From contig JALUXI010000190.1 of the NCBI GenBank assembly GCA_027019045.1, positions 1-10,837 of the forward strand: a stretch of DNA of 10,837 bases, given 5' to 3'. Source of the DNA: Piscirickettsiaceae bacterium. Lineage in GTDB: Bacteria; Pseudomonadota; Gammaproteobacteria; Thiomicrospirales; Thiomicrospiraceae. Positions 1 to 6,612 of this stretch are shown here, in pieces (within the stretch, counting starts at the first letter, position 1; every line of letters starts with the position of its first letter). The notes below the pieces were generated by a model, which worked only from the letters and a program-made list of their open reading frames with translations, was not told the origin of the DNA and made no database searches. The translations under genes and the position numbers were made by a program.

Positions 1-52
1 GACCTTGCAGCGAATCAATCAAAGCCTGTTGGCATAATTCCTTGAAACCTTG

Positions 53-83
53 GTCTCCTTTATGAACCCTTTATAAAGGAGAC
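53..83 (+). promoter_or_regulatory. Perfect hairpin occluding the Shine-Dalgarno site of the DoxX/HvfX-like gene
   Basis: The arms GTCTCCTTTAT (53-63) and ATAAAGGAGAC (73-83) are perfect reverse complements, 11 bp, around a 9-nt loop (64-72). The Shine-Dalgarno sequence AAAGGAG (75-81) lies entirely inside the right arm, 6 nt before the ATG at 88. In RNA this would hide the ribosome-binding site and limit initiation unless upstream translation, a protein, heat or a ligand opens it. No T-run follows the hairpin on either strand, so a rho-independent terminator is unlikely. A second CCTTTAT copy in the loop region (68-74) also makes CCTTTATAAAGG (68-79) a perfect palindrome, giving a possible competing fold. 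The structure is seen directly; the regulatory role is inference. Confidence 0.6.
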
Positions 84-87
84 GATT

Positions 88-693
88 ATGCGTTTTTTCA
101 TCGGTATTCAATTTTTGATGGATTGGATGGTTGAGCATTTTGCTTGGCTATCCAGTTTGGCTCTGCGTTTGTATCTTGTGCCCGTGTTTTGGGTAGCGGG
201 GATGCATAAGGTGGAATCGTTTGAGGACATTGTAGCATGGTTTGGGAATCCCGAATGGGGCTTGGGGTTGCCTTTCCCTGAGTTGATGGCTTTTTTAGCG
301 ACCGCTTCTGAAGTGGGTGGGGCAGTGCTATTGGCACTTGGATTAGGTGTTCGGTATGTTTCTATCCCTTTAATGATCACAATGCTGGTGGCGGCCTTTT
401 CTGTACATTGGCAAAATGGCTGGCAGTCGGTGGTTGATTTGATGTCACCTTGGGCAAGTCCAAATGCAGCAGAGGCGATTGCTCGCATCAATGAGTTGAG
501 AGACCAACTACGAGAGGCGGGAACCTATGAGTACTTTACTGAGTATGGTGGGATTGTGATCAGTAATAATGGGATAGAATGGGCGGCCACCTATTTTGTG
601 ATGCTGTTGGCCCTGTTCTTTTTAGGCGGTGGTCGCTATATCAGCGTCGACTATTGGATAAGAAATCGTTTTATGGAAAGTGCCAATGTCTGA
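88..693 (+). CDS. hvfX: DoxX-family membrane protein, HvfX-like (copper-binding RiPP maturation family)
   Basis: A 201-residue inner-membrane protein with about four hydrophobic helices (roughly residues 21-39, 66-86, 89-107 and 163-182). A charged, probably extramembrane stretch (about 118-160) separates the third and fourth helices. DoxX-type features include LRLYLVPVFWVAGMHK (27-41), the segment WFGNPEWGLGLPFPE (51-65), SEVGGAVLLALGLGVR (74-89), VHWQNGW (106-112) and a C-terminal GGGRYISVDYW (180-190). From memory, this pattern matches the HvfX branch, found next to HvfA-type precursor peptides, HvfB (DUF692/MNIO) maturases and HvfC (DUF2063) partners that make modified copper-binding peptides. 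The precise biochemical role of HvfX is not settled. The ATG at 88 is supported by AAAGGAG at 75-81. The gene is followed by a terminator, so it is probably the last gene of an operon whose other members lie left of the window. Membership of DoxX is fairly sure; the HvfX assignment is likely. Confidence 0.75.
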   Translation: MRFFIGIQFLMDWMVEHFAWLSSLALRLYLVPVFWVAGMHKVESFEDIVAWFGNPEWGLGLPFPELMAFLATASEVGGAVLLALGLGVRYVSIPLMITMLVAAFSVHWQNGWQSVVDLMSPWASPNAAEAIARINELRDQLREAGTYEYFTEYGGIVISNNGIEWAATYFVMLLALFFLGGGRYISVDYWIRNRFMESANV

Positions 694-734
694 TTAAAAC
701 AGAATTTTTCTTTTGACAAAAGGAAGGAATAGAT

Positions 735-767
735 AAGGTCACATTGCGTGGCCTTTTTGTTTTTTTT
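735..767 (+). terminator. Rho-independent terminator after the HvfX-like gene
   Basis: Stem AAGGTCAC (735-742) pairs with GTGGCCTT (748-755) through one G-U pair, with loop ATTGC. A T-rich tract follows directly (754-767, interrupted by a single G). It lies 41 nt after the stop codon and would end transcription from the left before the DUF502 gene. Confidence 0.75.
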
Positions 768-770
768 AAT

Positions 771-799
771 AAGCAGTGCTGTGCGGGATATCTTATAAT
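771..799 (+). promoter_or_regulatory. Probable sigma-70 promoter for the DUF502-aspS unit
   Basis: A consensus -10 hexamer TATAAT lies at 794-799, 30 nt before the ATG at 829 and downstream of the terminator, so initiation near 806 would give a short leader. At the proper distance the -35 region (about 771-776, AAGCAG) is poor and there is no TGn extension, so the promoter may be weak or activator-dependent. The -10 is embedded in an AT-rich imperfect palindrome, GATAT (787-791) to ATATC (798-802). Confidence 0.45.
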
Positions 800-828
800 A
801 TCGTTCTTATTTTTTAGTTGGGATTGCC

Positions 829-1521
829 ATGAGTTGGTTTAAGCGTTATCTGATTGCGGGCTTATTGGTTTGGTTACCGCTGGGTGTGACAATTGCCGCA
901 CTCATTTTTTTAGTCAATCTATTTGATCAGAGTCTATTGCTGCTACCCACTCAGTTAAGACCTGAAACTTGGTTGGGTTTCCGTATTCCAGGACTGGGGA
1001 TTATTTTATCTTTGGTCATTATTCTGTTTACGGGGATGTTTGTCGCGAACTTCCTAGGGAATCGCATTATGCGAGTATGGGAGCGTTTTCTCTCCAAAAT
1101 CCCTTTGGTACGCTCTATCTATTCGGCGGTTAAACAGATAGCGGAAGCGATCTTCGGATCAGGTTCGCAAACCTTTCAAAAAGCCTATTTGATTCAATAC
1201 CCTCGAAATGGGCTGTGGACATTGGCGTTTCAAACCAGCGAGTCACAGGGAGAGGCGCAGTATAAAACGGGATTGAATGAGGTCATTAACCTGTTTGTGC
1301 CGACAACACCCAATCCCACATCAGGCTTTTTTATTATGGCCTCTAAAAATGAGATTATTGAGTTGGAAATGCCCGTGGATGATGCGCTCAAAATGGTCAT
1401 CTCCGGTGGGGTGGTGGTGCCTGAGTGGCACGCAGACAGTACAGAAAAAGAGGTGTCTGCGATGCAACCCCTTCCAGCTTCACTGAATACAGAATCATCA
1501 AACACAGAAACAAAAGCTTGA
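829..1521 (+). CDS. DUF502 family inner-membrane protein
   Basis: A 230-residue protein of unknown function matching the DUF502 family (PF04367). It opens with MSWFKRYLIAGLLVWLPLGV, has two membrane helices (about residues 8-30 and 54-77), then a conserved soluble domain. Family hallmarks are IPLVRSIYSAVKQ (91-103), FVPTTPNPTSGFF (156-168) and a segment ending MVISGGVVVPE (189-199). The last 30 or so residues are Ser/Thr/Glu-rich and probably disordered. Genes of this family are often found just upstream of aspS in proteobacteria, as here. The start at 829 is preceded only by a weak GGGA (820-823), but the N-terminus matches the family well. It is probably first in the transcript that continues into aspS 55 nt downstream. 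Family assignment is firm; molecular function is unknown. Confidence 0.92.
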   Translation: MSWFKRYLIAGLLVWLPLGVTIAALIFLVNLFDQSLLLLPTQLRPETWLGFRIPGLGIILSLVIILFTGMFVANFLGNRIMRVWERFLSKIPLVRSIYSAVKQIAEAIFGSGSQTFQKAYLIQYPRNGLWTLAFQTSESQGEAQYKTGLNEVINLFVPTTPNPTSGFFIMASKNEIIELEMPVDDALKMVISGGVVVPEWHADSTEKEVSAMQPLPASLNTESSNTETKA

Positions 1522-1548
1522 GAGTTGGCACATCGTGTGATCCTCTCA
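1519..1548 (+). other. Two-tier hairpin between the DUF502 gene and aspS
   Basis: TGAGAG (1519-1524, starting in the DUF502 stop codon) pairs with CTCTCA (1543-1548). Inside it CACA (1529-1532) pairs with TGTG (1536-1539) around a TCG loop, with an internal loop between the tiers. The following sequence is AT-rich (AGATTAAATTTTATAA) but lacks a clean T-run. It may be a partial terminator, an mRNA-processing or stability element, or chance. It is the only stem of note within the otherwise packed run from DUF502 to pal. Confidence 0.3.
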
Positions 1549-1576
1549 GATTAAATTTTATAAGGTAAGAAAAGCA

Positions 1577-3355
1577 ATGCGTACACACTATTGTGGAGAA
1601 GTAACAGAAACTCTTTTAGGCCAAACCGTCACAGTTGCAGGTTGGGTACACCGTCGTCGAGATCATGGTGGGGTTATTTTTATCGATTTACGAGATCGTG
1701 AAGGGTTGGTGCAGGTGGTGGTGAATCCTGATACGCCTGAAATTTTTGAAAAGGCAGAACACCTGCGGGTTGAGTGTGTATTGAAAATTACTGGTTTGGT
1801 GCGTGAGCGTCCAGAAGGGACGATTAACCCCAATATGAAAACGGGGCAGATTGAAATCTTGGCACAAGACTTAGATGTTTTGAGTATGGCAGAGCCGATT
1901 CCTTTTCAGTTGGATGATAAAAATATTTCTGAAGAGGTACGCCTGAAGTATCGTTATATCGATTTGCGTCGTGATGAGATGCAAGACACCATGATGTTGC
2001 GTTATAAGGTCACGCGCTCCATGCGTCGTTATCTGGATGATAACGGTTTTATTGATATGGAAACGCCGATTTTGACTAAATCCACCCCTGAAGGGGCGAG
2101 AGATTACTTGGTGCCAAGTCGTACCCATCAAAATAAATTCTTTGCATTGCCCCAGTCCCCCCAGCTGTTTAAGCAGCTGTTAATGATGTCTGGGTTTGAT
2201 CGCTATTATCAAATTACCCGCTGCTTCCGTGATGAAGATTTACGAGCAGACCGTCAGCCTGAATTTACCCAGCTGGATATTGAGACTTCATTCCTCGATG
2301 AAAATGGCGTGATGGCGCTGATGGAAGGCTTGACCAAAACCATCTTTAAGGAAGGCATTGGCGTAGAGTTCAATGAAGACTTCCCTAGAATGCCTTATGC
2401 TGAAGCAATTCGTCGTTTCGGGATTGATCGCCCTGATTTGCGTATTCCATTAGAGTTGGTCGATGTAGCCGATCTATTGCAGGATATTGAATTTAAAGTC
2501 TTTGCAGGTCCTGCTAAGGATCCCAAAGGGCGTGTAGCGGCATTGAAAGTGCCTGGGGGTGCAAAGCTGACCCGTAAAGAGATTGATGAATACACTAAGT
2601 TCGTCGGTATCTATGGCGCAAAAGGCTTGGCGTATATTAAAGTCAATGACTTGTCCGCTGGCTTGGACGGTTTGCAGTCGCCAATTGTGAAGTTCTTCCC
2701 AGACCAAGTGATGGAGATTATGCAACGAGTGGAAGCGAAAGATGGCGACATTGTCTTCTTTGGTGCGGACAAAGCCAAGGTGGTGAATGAGGCTTTAGGT
2801 GCGTTGCGTGTCAAAATTGGTGAAGATTTAAATATGCTGACGCAGAAGTGGGCACCTGTTTGGGTGGTCGATTTCCCGATGTTTGAAGAGGACGAAAAGA
2901 CCGCTCGCATGACAGCAATTCACCATCCGTTCACCCAGCCTAAAGCGACGACAGAAGAGATTTTAAATCACAAAAATCCCGAGCAGATGCTCTCTCGTGC
3001 CTATGATTTGGTCATCAATGGTATCGAAGTGGGAGGCGGGTCTGAGCGTATCCACGATACCAATATGCAGGCGGCGGTGTTTAAGTTACTTGGCATTTCG
3101 GATGAAGAAGCAGAAGATAAGTTTGGTTTCCTATTGGAGGCTTTGAAGTACGGCTGCCCACCACACGCTGGAATGGCATTTGGACTAGATCGATTGGTGA
3201 TGTTGATGGCAGATCGTGAGTCGATTCGTGATGTGATCGCCTTCCCGAAAACACAGTCGGCCGCTTGTCCTTTGACTGAAGCCCCAGGTACAGTTAGCAA
3301 TGATCAGCTTAAAGAGCTCGGGTTGCGTTTTCGTAAAGGGTTGGAGCAAGCTTAA
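1577..3355 (+). CDS. aspS: Aspartate--tRNA ligase (AspRS), probably non-discriminating
   Basis: A 592-residue cytosolic class IIb synthetase of bacterial type, which attaches aspartate to tRNA. Order: N-terminal OB-fold anticodon domain (about 1-105), class II core with motif 1 around 150-166, the motif 2 region with RCFRDEDLRADRQPEFTQLD (215-234), an inserted bacterial GAD domain (about 285-420), and motif 3 near 531-545 (GMAFGLDRLVML). The amino-acid site motif QSPQ is at 193-196. His30 in RRRDHGG and Gly81 in RPEGTINPN match the positions (His31, Gly83) known in Pseudomonas aeruginosa AspRS to allow recognition of both tRNA(Asp) and tRNA(Asn). This suggests indirect Asn-tRNA synthesis with GatCAB. 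Full length for the family. Start ATG 1577 has AAGG about 11 nt upstream. Its stop overlaps the nadA start by one base (TAATG), implying co-translation. Confidence 0.98.
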   Translation: MRTHYCGEVTETLLGQTVTVAGWVHRRRDHGGVIFIDLRDREGLVQVVVNPDTPEIFEKAEHLRVECVLKITGLVRERPEGTINPNMKTGQIEILAQDLDVLSMAEPIPFQLDDKNISEEVRLKYRYIDLRRDEMQDTMMLRYKVTRSMRRYLDDNGFIDMETPILTKSTPEGARDYLVPSRTHQNKFFALPQSPQLFKQLLMMSGFDRYYQITRCFRDEDLRADRQPEFTQLDIETSFLDENGVMALMEGLTKTIFKEGIGVEFNEDFPRMPYAEAIRRFGIDRPDLRIPLELVDVADLLQDIEFKVFAGPAKDPKGRVAALKVPGGAKLTRKEIDEYTKFVGIYGAKGLAYIKVNDLSAGLDGLQSPIVKFFPDQVMEIMQRVEAKDGDIVFFGADKAKVVNEALGALRVKIGEDLNMLTQKWAPVWVVDFPMFEEDEKTARMTAIHHPFTQPKATTEEILNHKNPEQMLSRAYDLVINGIEVGGGSERIHDTNMQAAVFKLLGISDEEAEDKFGFLLEALKYGCPPHAGMAFGLDRLVMLMADRESIRDVIAFPKTQSAACPLTEAPGTVSNDQLKELGLRFRKGLEQA

Positions 3356-4470
3356 TGCAAGCAGTGGATGAGGCTTTGCCTCAAACTTTGCAAAGTCGCA
3401 TTGACCGTTTGGCGAAAGAAGCAAAAACGGCACCTTGGTTGACGAATGCGCAAAAGCAAGTCTTAAAAGAGAAAATCAAGCAATTGCTTGAGGCTAAAAA
3501 TGCCCAGTTGGTCGCACACTATTATGTGGATGATGACCTGCAAGCCTTGGCAGAAGAGACAGGTGGCAAGGTGGCTGACTCTTTGGAGATGGCGAATTTC
3601 GGTGCACAAAGTGATGCAGAAATGTTGGTCGTTTGCGGTGTGCGGTTTATGGGGGAGACAGCCAAAATCCTCTCGCCTGAAAAACGCATTCTCATGCCTG
3701 ATCTTGATGCGACTTGCTCTTTAGATTTAAGTTGCCCAGCAGATGCATTCGCTGAATTTTGCGCGCAGTATCCCGACCATAAAGTGGTGGTTTATGCCAA
3801 TACCAGTGCAGAGGTGAAAGCCATTGCTGATTGGGTGGTGACTTCGGGGAATGCTTTGCAGATTGTTCGCCATCTTAAAGAGCAGGGTGAAAAAATTATT
3901 TGGGCACCCGATCGTCATTTGGGGCACTGGATTGAAAAAGAGACGGGCATTGAGATGATTCGCTGGCAGGGTCACTGCATTGTGCATGATGAGTTTGAAA
4001 CTTTCGAGCTGGAACAACTCAAAGCGAAACACCCTGATGCCAAGGTGTTGGTGCACCCTGAATCTCCCGCTGCGGTCGTCGATTTAGCGGATATAGTGGG
4101 TTCGACAAGAGTGATGATTGAGGCGGTGCAGAAGATGCCAGATCAGAAGTTTATCGTGGCGACTGATTATGGTATTTTTTATAAAATGCAGCAGTTGGTA
4201 CCCAAAAAACAGCTGATGATTGCACCTACGGGTTCTCAAGAAAAACAGTGTCAAAGTTGTGCGCACTGCCCTTGGATGGCGATGAACAGTTTGGAAAATT
4301 TGGTACTCTGTTTAGAGCAGGAAACGGGTGAGATTTTGTTGGATGAAACCGTTCGCCAACAGGCACTTGCCTCAATTGAAAGAATGTTAGACTTCTCTCG
4401 TCAACAAGGATTGGTCGCATCAAATCAGCCTCAAAACACAAGCAGGACTGAGGATTTTGGCAAAATTTAA
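3355..4470 (+). CDS. nadA: Quinolinate synthase A, [4Fe-4S] enzyme of de novo NAD synthesis
   Basis: A 371-residue cytosolic enzyme that condenses iminoaspartate (from NadB) with dihydroxyacetone phosphate to give quinolinate. The family signature is clear: VAHYYVDDDLQALAEETGG (53-71), DSLEMANFG (75-83), VYANTSAEVKA (146-156), the ligand region DATCSLDL (118-125), QGHC (205-208), TGS (292-294) and CQSCAHCPWMAMN (299-311). The conserved cluster cysteines of the long-form NadA are present: Cys121, Cys208 and the last Cys of the C-x2-C-x2-C motif, Cys305 (the other two being Cys299 and Cys302). The ATG at 3355 overlaps the aspS stop and has GGAG about 8 nt upstream. Its position between aspS and ruvC, where yebC usually stands, is unusual. 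nadB and nadC are not in the window. Confidence 0.97.
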   Translation: MQAVDEALPQTLQSRIDRLAKEAKTAPWLTNAQKQVLKEKIKQLLEAKNAQLVAHYYVDDDLQALAEETGGKVADSLEMANFGAQSDAEMLVVCGVRFMGETAKILSPEKRILMPDLDATCSLDLSCPADAFAEFCAQYPDHKVVVYANTSAEVKAIADWVVTSGNALQIVRHLKEQGEKIIWAPDRHLGHWIEKETGIEMIRWQGHCIVHDEFETFELEQLKAKHPDAKVLVHPESPAAVVDLADIVGSTRVMIEAVQKMPDQKFIVATDYGIFYKMQQLVPKKQLMIAPTGSQEKQCQSCAHCPWMAMNSLENLVLCLEQETGEILLDETVRQQALASIERMLDFSRQQGLVASNQPQNTSRTEDFGKI

Positions 4471-4474
4471 GCAA

Positions 4475-4987
4475 ATGCCCGAAAGAATTTTAGGCATTGA
4501 CCCTGGTTCTAGAAAAACGGGTTTTGGCTTGATTGAATCGGGGCGTTATCACCCTCGTTATTTGGTGAGTGGTGTGATTCGAGTGGAGAAACTGGAAAGT
4601 GCGGAGCGATTGAAAAATATTTTTCAGTCGGTGACCCAAATTATCGAACAGTATCAGCCGACAGTGATGGCAATTGAAAAGGTGTTTGTGCATAAAAATC
4701 CCAACAGTGCGATCGTGCTAGGGCAAGCCAGAGGGGTGATTTTATGTGCGGCGGCTTTAAAAGAGATTCCTATTTTGGAGTATTCACCCACTCAAATAAA
4801 AAGTACGATTGTCGGAAAAGGCCATGCGGGGAAACAGCAAATTCAGTATATGGTGCAGACGCTGTTAAAGTTGACTGAATCACCACAAGAAGATGCAGCC
4901 GATGCACTGGCCTGTGCTTTGTGCCACGACCGTTACCACTCACTAGGGATTGATCCCGCCAGTTTACAGAAAGGAACCCATTTTTAG
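4475..4987 (+). CDS. ruvC: Crossover junction endodeoxyribonuclease RuvC
   Basis: A 170-residue Holliday-junction resolvase of the RNase H-like fold; it acts as a dimer with RuvAB and cuts two opposed strands. From the ATG at 4475 the acidic metal-binding quartet is complete: Asp9 (ILGIDPGSRKTGFGL), Glu68 (AIEKVF), Asp140 and Asp143 (EDAADALACALCH). The conserved segments NPNSAIVLGQARG and the basic patch VGKGHAGKQQ are intact. The start at 4475 puts MPERILGIDPGS at the N-terminus, as in homologues, and leaves 4 nt after the nadA stop. An in-frame TTG at 4457 would add six residues and overlap nadA by 14 nt, but the AGGA before it (4451-4454) is too close to serve it. Neither start has a good Shine-Dalgarno site, so coupling to nadA translation is likely. 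The stop abuts the ruvA ATG. Confidence 0.96.
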   Translation: MPERILGIDPGSRKTGFGLIESGRYHPRYLVSGVIRVEKLESAERLKNIFQSVTQIIEQYQPTVMAIEKVFVHKNPNSAIVLGQARGVILCAAALKEIPILEYSPTQIKSTIVGKGHAGKQQIQYMVQTLLKLTESPQEDAADALACALCHDRYHSLGIDPASLQKGTHF

Positions 4988-5599
4988 ATGATTGGCTTTT
5001 TAAGAGGGACTTTGGTCAGCAAACAGCCACCTTTGTTGGTATTGGATGTGCATGGTGTCGGCTATGAGGTGGAAGCACCAATGAGTACTTTTTATCTTCT
5101 TGAGTCTCAATCGACGGATGAGGTCAAGCTTTTAACCCATATGCATGTACGAGAAGATGCAATGTTGTTGTATGGGTTTGCCACTGAAGAAGAGCGGCTG
5201 CTGTTTCGTTTACTGTTAAAAGTGAATGGGGTTGGTGCCAAAATGGCCTTAGCCATCCTTTCGTCAATGTCTGTGGTTGAATTTTGTGGCTGTGTCACGC
5301 AAGATGATGTGGTGGGATTGACACGGATTCCAGGCGTCGGTAAAAAAACCGCTGAGCGCTTATTGATCGAGATGCGGGACAAATTAAAAGATCAAGCATT
5401 ACTGCAAACGCAAACGACTCAAACGCAGAGCGAAGCAGCGAAGCCAGCCAGTGTGGATGTGGTCAGCTCGGCGGTGGCGGCATTGATTGGTTTGGGATAT
5501 AGCCTGCAACAGGCAGAAAGTTTGTTGGCGAAGGTGGATACCACAGGGCTGAGCTTGGAAGAAGTGATTAAACAAGCACTGCGGCAGGTGAAATTGTGA
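4988..5599 (+). CDS. ruvA: Holliday junction branch migration protein RuvA
   Basis: A 203-residue protein whose tetramers bind four-way DNA junctions and load the RuvB motor. Domain I (about 1-64) is an OB fold beginning MIGFLRGTL, with the acidic pin at Glu56-Asp57 (REDAML). Domain II holds two helix-hairpin-helix motifs, VNGVGAKMALAIL (79-91) and IPGVGKKTAERLLIEMRDKL (114-133). A Gln/Thr-rich flexible linker (about 137-152) leads to domain III (about 155-203; SAVAALIGLGYS at 161-172), which contacts RuvB. Length is normal. The ATG follows the ruvC stop with no gap, and the 3' end overlaps ruvB by 4 nt (GTGA), so the three ruv genes are translationally coupled. Confidence 0.97.
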   Translation: MIGFLRGTLVSKQPPLLVLDVHGVGYEVEAPMSTFYLLESQSTDEVKLLTHMHVREDAMLLYGFATEEERLLFRLLLKVNGVGAKMALAILSSMSVVEFCGCVTQDDVVGLTRIPGVGKKTAERLLIEMRDKLKDQALLQTQTTQTQSEAAKPASVDVVSSAVAALIGLGYSLQQAESLLAKVDTTGLSLEEVIKQALRQVKL

Positions 5600-6612
5600 T
5601 TGAGACAGATCGCATTGTCGGCAATATTGAAACCGAAGAGGATATGTATGTTGCCCCTTCTGTTCGCCCAGCGCATATTGACGAGTACATTGGTCAAACG
5701 GCTGTGCGTGAGCAGCTTTCGATGTCGATTGCGGCAGCAAAAATGCGGGGTGAACATCTTGATCATGTCCTGCTTTATGGTCCCCCAGGACTGGGGAAAA
5801 CGACCCTTGCGAATATTGTTGCTCATGAAATGGGAGTGAAGTTACGCCAAACTTCAGGGCCCGTGATTGAAAAACCTGGGGATTTGGCCGCCATTTTGAC
5901 ACGCCTTGAACCTAATGATGTGCTGTTTATCGATGAGATTCACCGTTTAAGCCCCGTAGTAGAAGAGGTGCTTTATCCAGCGATGGAAGATTTTCAGTTG
6001 GATATCGTGATTGGCGAAGGACCCGCCGCACAGAGTGTGAAAATTGACCTGCCGCCTTTTACCTTAGTCGGGGCGACCACAAGAGCAGGTTTATTGACTT
6101 CGCCTTTACGAGATCGCTTTGGGATAGTTCAAAGGTTAGAATTTTATTCGGTCGCAGAGTTGACTCAAATTGTTCAGCGTTCTGCATTGATTTTAGGTAT
6201 TGAGGCAGAATTGTCAGGGGCGGAAGAGGTGGCTCGTCGCTCTCGTGGCACCCCTCGAATTGCCAATCGTTTATTACGAAGGGTAAGAGACTATGCGCAG
6301 GTGAAAGGCAATGGCGTGATTACCCAACCGATTGCGGCGGCGGCATTAGATATGCTAGAGGTAGATCCATTGGGATTAGATAAGATGGATCGCCGCATGA
6401 TGCAACTGATGATTGAAAAATTTGATGGCGGCCCTGTTGGTATTGACAGTTTAGCCACGGCTTTAGGTGAAGAGCGAGGCACGATTGAAGATGTGATTGA
6501 GCCTTTTTTGGTACAACACGGTTTTTTGATGCGTACACCCAGAGGGCGTATCGCCACTCCCCACGCTTATACCCATTTAGGAATCCCTCAAAGAGAAAGT
6601 AACGATGAATGA
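5596..6612 (+). CDS. ruvB: Holliday junction branch migration ATPase RuvB
   Basis: A 338-residue AAA+ ATPase forming hexameric rings that pump DNA through the RuvA-bound junction. Visible motifs: Walker A GPPGLGKT (62-69), TSGPVIEKPGDLA (86-98), Walker B FIDEIHRLSP (111-120), the characteristic EEVLYPAMEDFQLDI (123-137), sensor 1 GATTRAGLL (159-167), the arginine finger region LRDRFG (171-176, Arg174), and sensor 2 with the winged-helix domain (ARRSRGTPRIANRLLRRVRD, then GEERGTIEDVIEPFL and RTPRGRIAT). It starts with GTG at 5596, overlapping the ruvA stop; MIETDRIV aligns with the normal RuvB N-terminus. The 3' end overlaps tolQ by 8 nt, with no ybgC gene between them, unlike the usual gammaproteobacterial order. 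Confidence 0.98.
   Translation: MIETDRIVGNIETEEDMYVAPSVRPAHIDEYIGQTAVREQLSMSIAAAKMRGEHLDHVLLYGPPGLGKTTLANIVAHEMGVKLRQTSGPVIEKPGDLAAILTRLEPNDVLFIDEIHRLSPVVEEVLYPAMEDFQLDIVIGEGPAAQSVKIDLPPFTLVGATTRAGLLTSPLRDRFGIVQRLEFYSVAELTQIVQRSALILGIEAELSGAEEVARRSRGTPRIANRLLRRVRDYAQVKGNGVITQPIAAAALDMLEVDPLGLDKMDRRMMQLMIEKFDGGPVGIDSLATALGEERGTIEDVIEPFLVQHGFLMRTPRGRIATPHAYTHLGIPQRESNDE

Noticed and set aside
53..83. Hairpin at 53-83 as a rho-independent terminator of the upstream gene
   Set aside because: Neither side carries a T-run, and the arm is explained by the ribosome-binding site it contains.
713..718. Perfect TTGACA as a -35 box
   Set aside because: No suitable -10 lies 16-18 nt downstream (736-741 reads AGGTCA), and the terminator hairpin starts there; the TATAAT at 794 is too far away.
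5399..5902. 167-codon open frame on the minus strand across the ruvA-ruvB junction
   Set aside because: It lies opposite two clearly conserved genes, has no family features and no ribosome-binding context.
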